Below the pieces are notes generated by a model. The model was not told the DNA's origin. It made no database searches and saw nothing but the letters and a program-made list of their open reading frames with translations. A DNA stretch of 64,000 bases from Sabellastarte sp. h YS-2021 (Eukaryota; Annelida; Polychaeta; Sabellida; Sabellidae). Below, in pieces: positions 62,880-64,000 of this stretch (its first letter is position 1; each line of letters starts with the position of its first letter). The stretch covers positions 33,149,596 through 33,213,595 of the forward strand of contig OZ024935.1 of assembly GCA_964017235.1 (NCBI GenBank). Reading direction: 5' to 3'. The position numbers were made by a program, and so were the translations under genes.

Positions 62880-63930
62880 TAGGTAGACTTGTGATGCCTT
62901 GGACTACATTCACTTACAACTGTGTCCTGGTAGTTGTTTTTCCTTTAAATTTGTCACATTATTCACTCAGAAGTCTTTACAAACCAACCTGCTTAACAGA
63001 ATTTGCAATTTTTTTCAGGATGTGTTTGTTTTCTTGAGAGCTTGAAGTGGTAAGTGTTACGCCAACTTCAGGCTAAAGCTATTGCCGTGGTAACCCAATA
63101 ATTCCTTAAAGTTTTCATAAGTTAAAGTTTCAATGTTCGGCTCTCTACAGACCAAACCCCTCTTTGTATTTTCACCAATTTTCAGGACAGGTTTGTCTCT
63201 TTGAGAGCCTACGGCAGTAAGTTTTTGGCCCACACTAGACAATGAGAGTTTGTGTTGGTAAGTGTTTAGCCAACTTTTCATTAAAACTGTTGCATGACAA
63301 CTATCAACCTTTTTAAATTTTCCAACATTTTCAATGTGTGGTTGTCTAAAGATCAAACTCCTTTTTGCATTTTCACAAAATTTTTATTAAATATTTGTCT
63401 CTGGGAGAACTTGTGCTAATTAATTTTGGCCCACAATAAACAACTGCCATGATAACCATTTTTCTTTAAATCTTTTGGAATTTTCAAGTGTTTGTCTTCA
63501 TGAGAGCTAATGCTGGTAAATGTTTAGCCAACTTCTGGCAAAAACTCTTGCCAAGGTAACCATTTATATTTTAAACTCTCCACAATTTCAATATGTGGCT
63601 ATCTAAACTATGCCAAACTGTTCATCACATTTAAGCAAAATTCTCAGGACATGTTTGTCTCTGGGAGAAGAGCTTGTGCTGATTTGTTTTTTGCCCAAAT
63701 TAAATAACAGATGCTGTGATGGGAACCATTTATTCTTTACATTCTTCAACATTTTCATTATGTCGCTCTCAGGCCAAACTGCTTATTTGATTTTCATAAT
63801 ATTTTCCCGAGAAACTTGTCTCCAAGAGACAAGAAAGTGAAAAGCTGGAGACTGAAAGTATGAGTGCATATAATACCATTGTCCTGGTTTTCACTTCGTG
63901 AGCTCTTTACAGACCAAACTGCTTCATTTC
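62880..63930. repeat. Degenerate tandem repeat field
   Basis: A word like GGACATGTTTGTCTCTGGGAGAGCTTGTGCTGGTAAGT recurs in diverged form near 63019, 63183, 63390, 63486, 63645 and 63795, alternating with AACTG.CATGGTAACCATT.. and TTTTCAATGTGTGG.T.TCTA segments. Units are about 100-200 bp. ORFs here are incidental. Confidence 0.6.
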
Positions 63931-64000
63931 AATTTATAGGGTTGGATTATGTCACGTCTGACTTTATTATAAATCTGTATGTTGCTTGCGTTGACAGGAA

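Overview
This is AT-rich nuclear DNA from an invertebrate animal. Introns with canonical GT/AG boundaries, tRNA-derived SINEs, CR1/L2-type LINE fragments, a DIRS-type element and a Gmr1-type Ty3/gypsy element all point that way. A lophotrochozoan such as a mollusc, brachiopod or annelid relative is my best guess, but nothing in the window proves the phylum.

Two host genes can be supported, both on the minus strand. The main one (47,794 down to 727) is a kyphoscoliosis-peptidase/hillarin-type (KY-family) gene. I reconstruct 13 coding exons whose splice phases agree, encoding about 960 residues: an acidic, lysine-rich N-terminal region, a transglutaminase-like domain that has lost the Cys and His catalytic positions, and KY-type beta/Ig-like modules. 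Exon 8 carries an apparent frame break. The second gene (exons 62,129 to 60,340) is the 3' end of an unrecognised coiled-coil protein; its 5' part is not identified and probably lies beyond the window.

Most of the remaining sequence is mobile DNA, largely inside KY introns. From left to right it holds: a tRNA-SINE with perfect target-site duplications (1.6 kb); a decayed, internally deleted DIRS/Ngaro-like tyrosine-recombinase retroelement (3.3-7.4 kb); LINE fragments (7.5 and 9-10 kb); a 5.5-kb tandem duplication (12.3-17.8 and 17.8-31.1 kb); and, inside the second copy, a young, nearly intact 7.07-kb LTR retrotransposon (20,347-27,418). That element has identical-length 1,016-bp LTRs, a tRNA-Pro primer site and one 1,581-codon ORF with integrase upstream of reverse transcriptase. 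Next come nested LINE debris (31.7-34.7 kb) and a decayed PIF/Harbinger transposon with a MADF-type accessory gene, into which an older related solo LTR has landed (36.8-40.6 kb).

The interval between the two genes (47.8-60.3 kb) has no gene I can support. It holds several non-autonomous inverted-repeat elements (48.1-48.7, 50.55-51.96 and 59.4-59.9 kb), two more SINEs with target-site duplications, a spaced 84-bp direct repeat and long poly-G tracts. The extreme right end is a degenerate tandem-repeat field.

The most noteworthy items are the Gmr1-like element (inverted pol order, young, yet with a protease active-site substitution), the KY-family pseudo-transglutaminase with its exon-8 frame break, and the tandem duplication that gives a relative date for the retrotransposon insertion.
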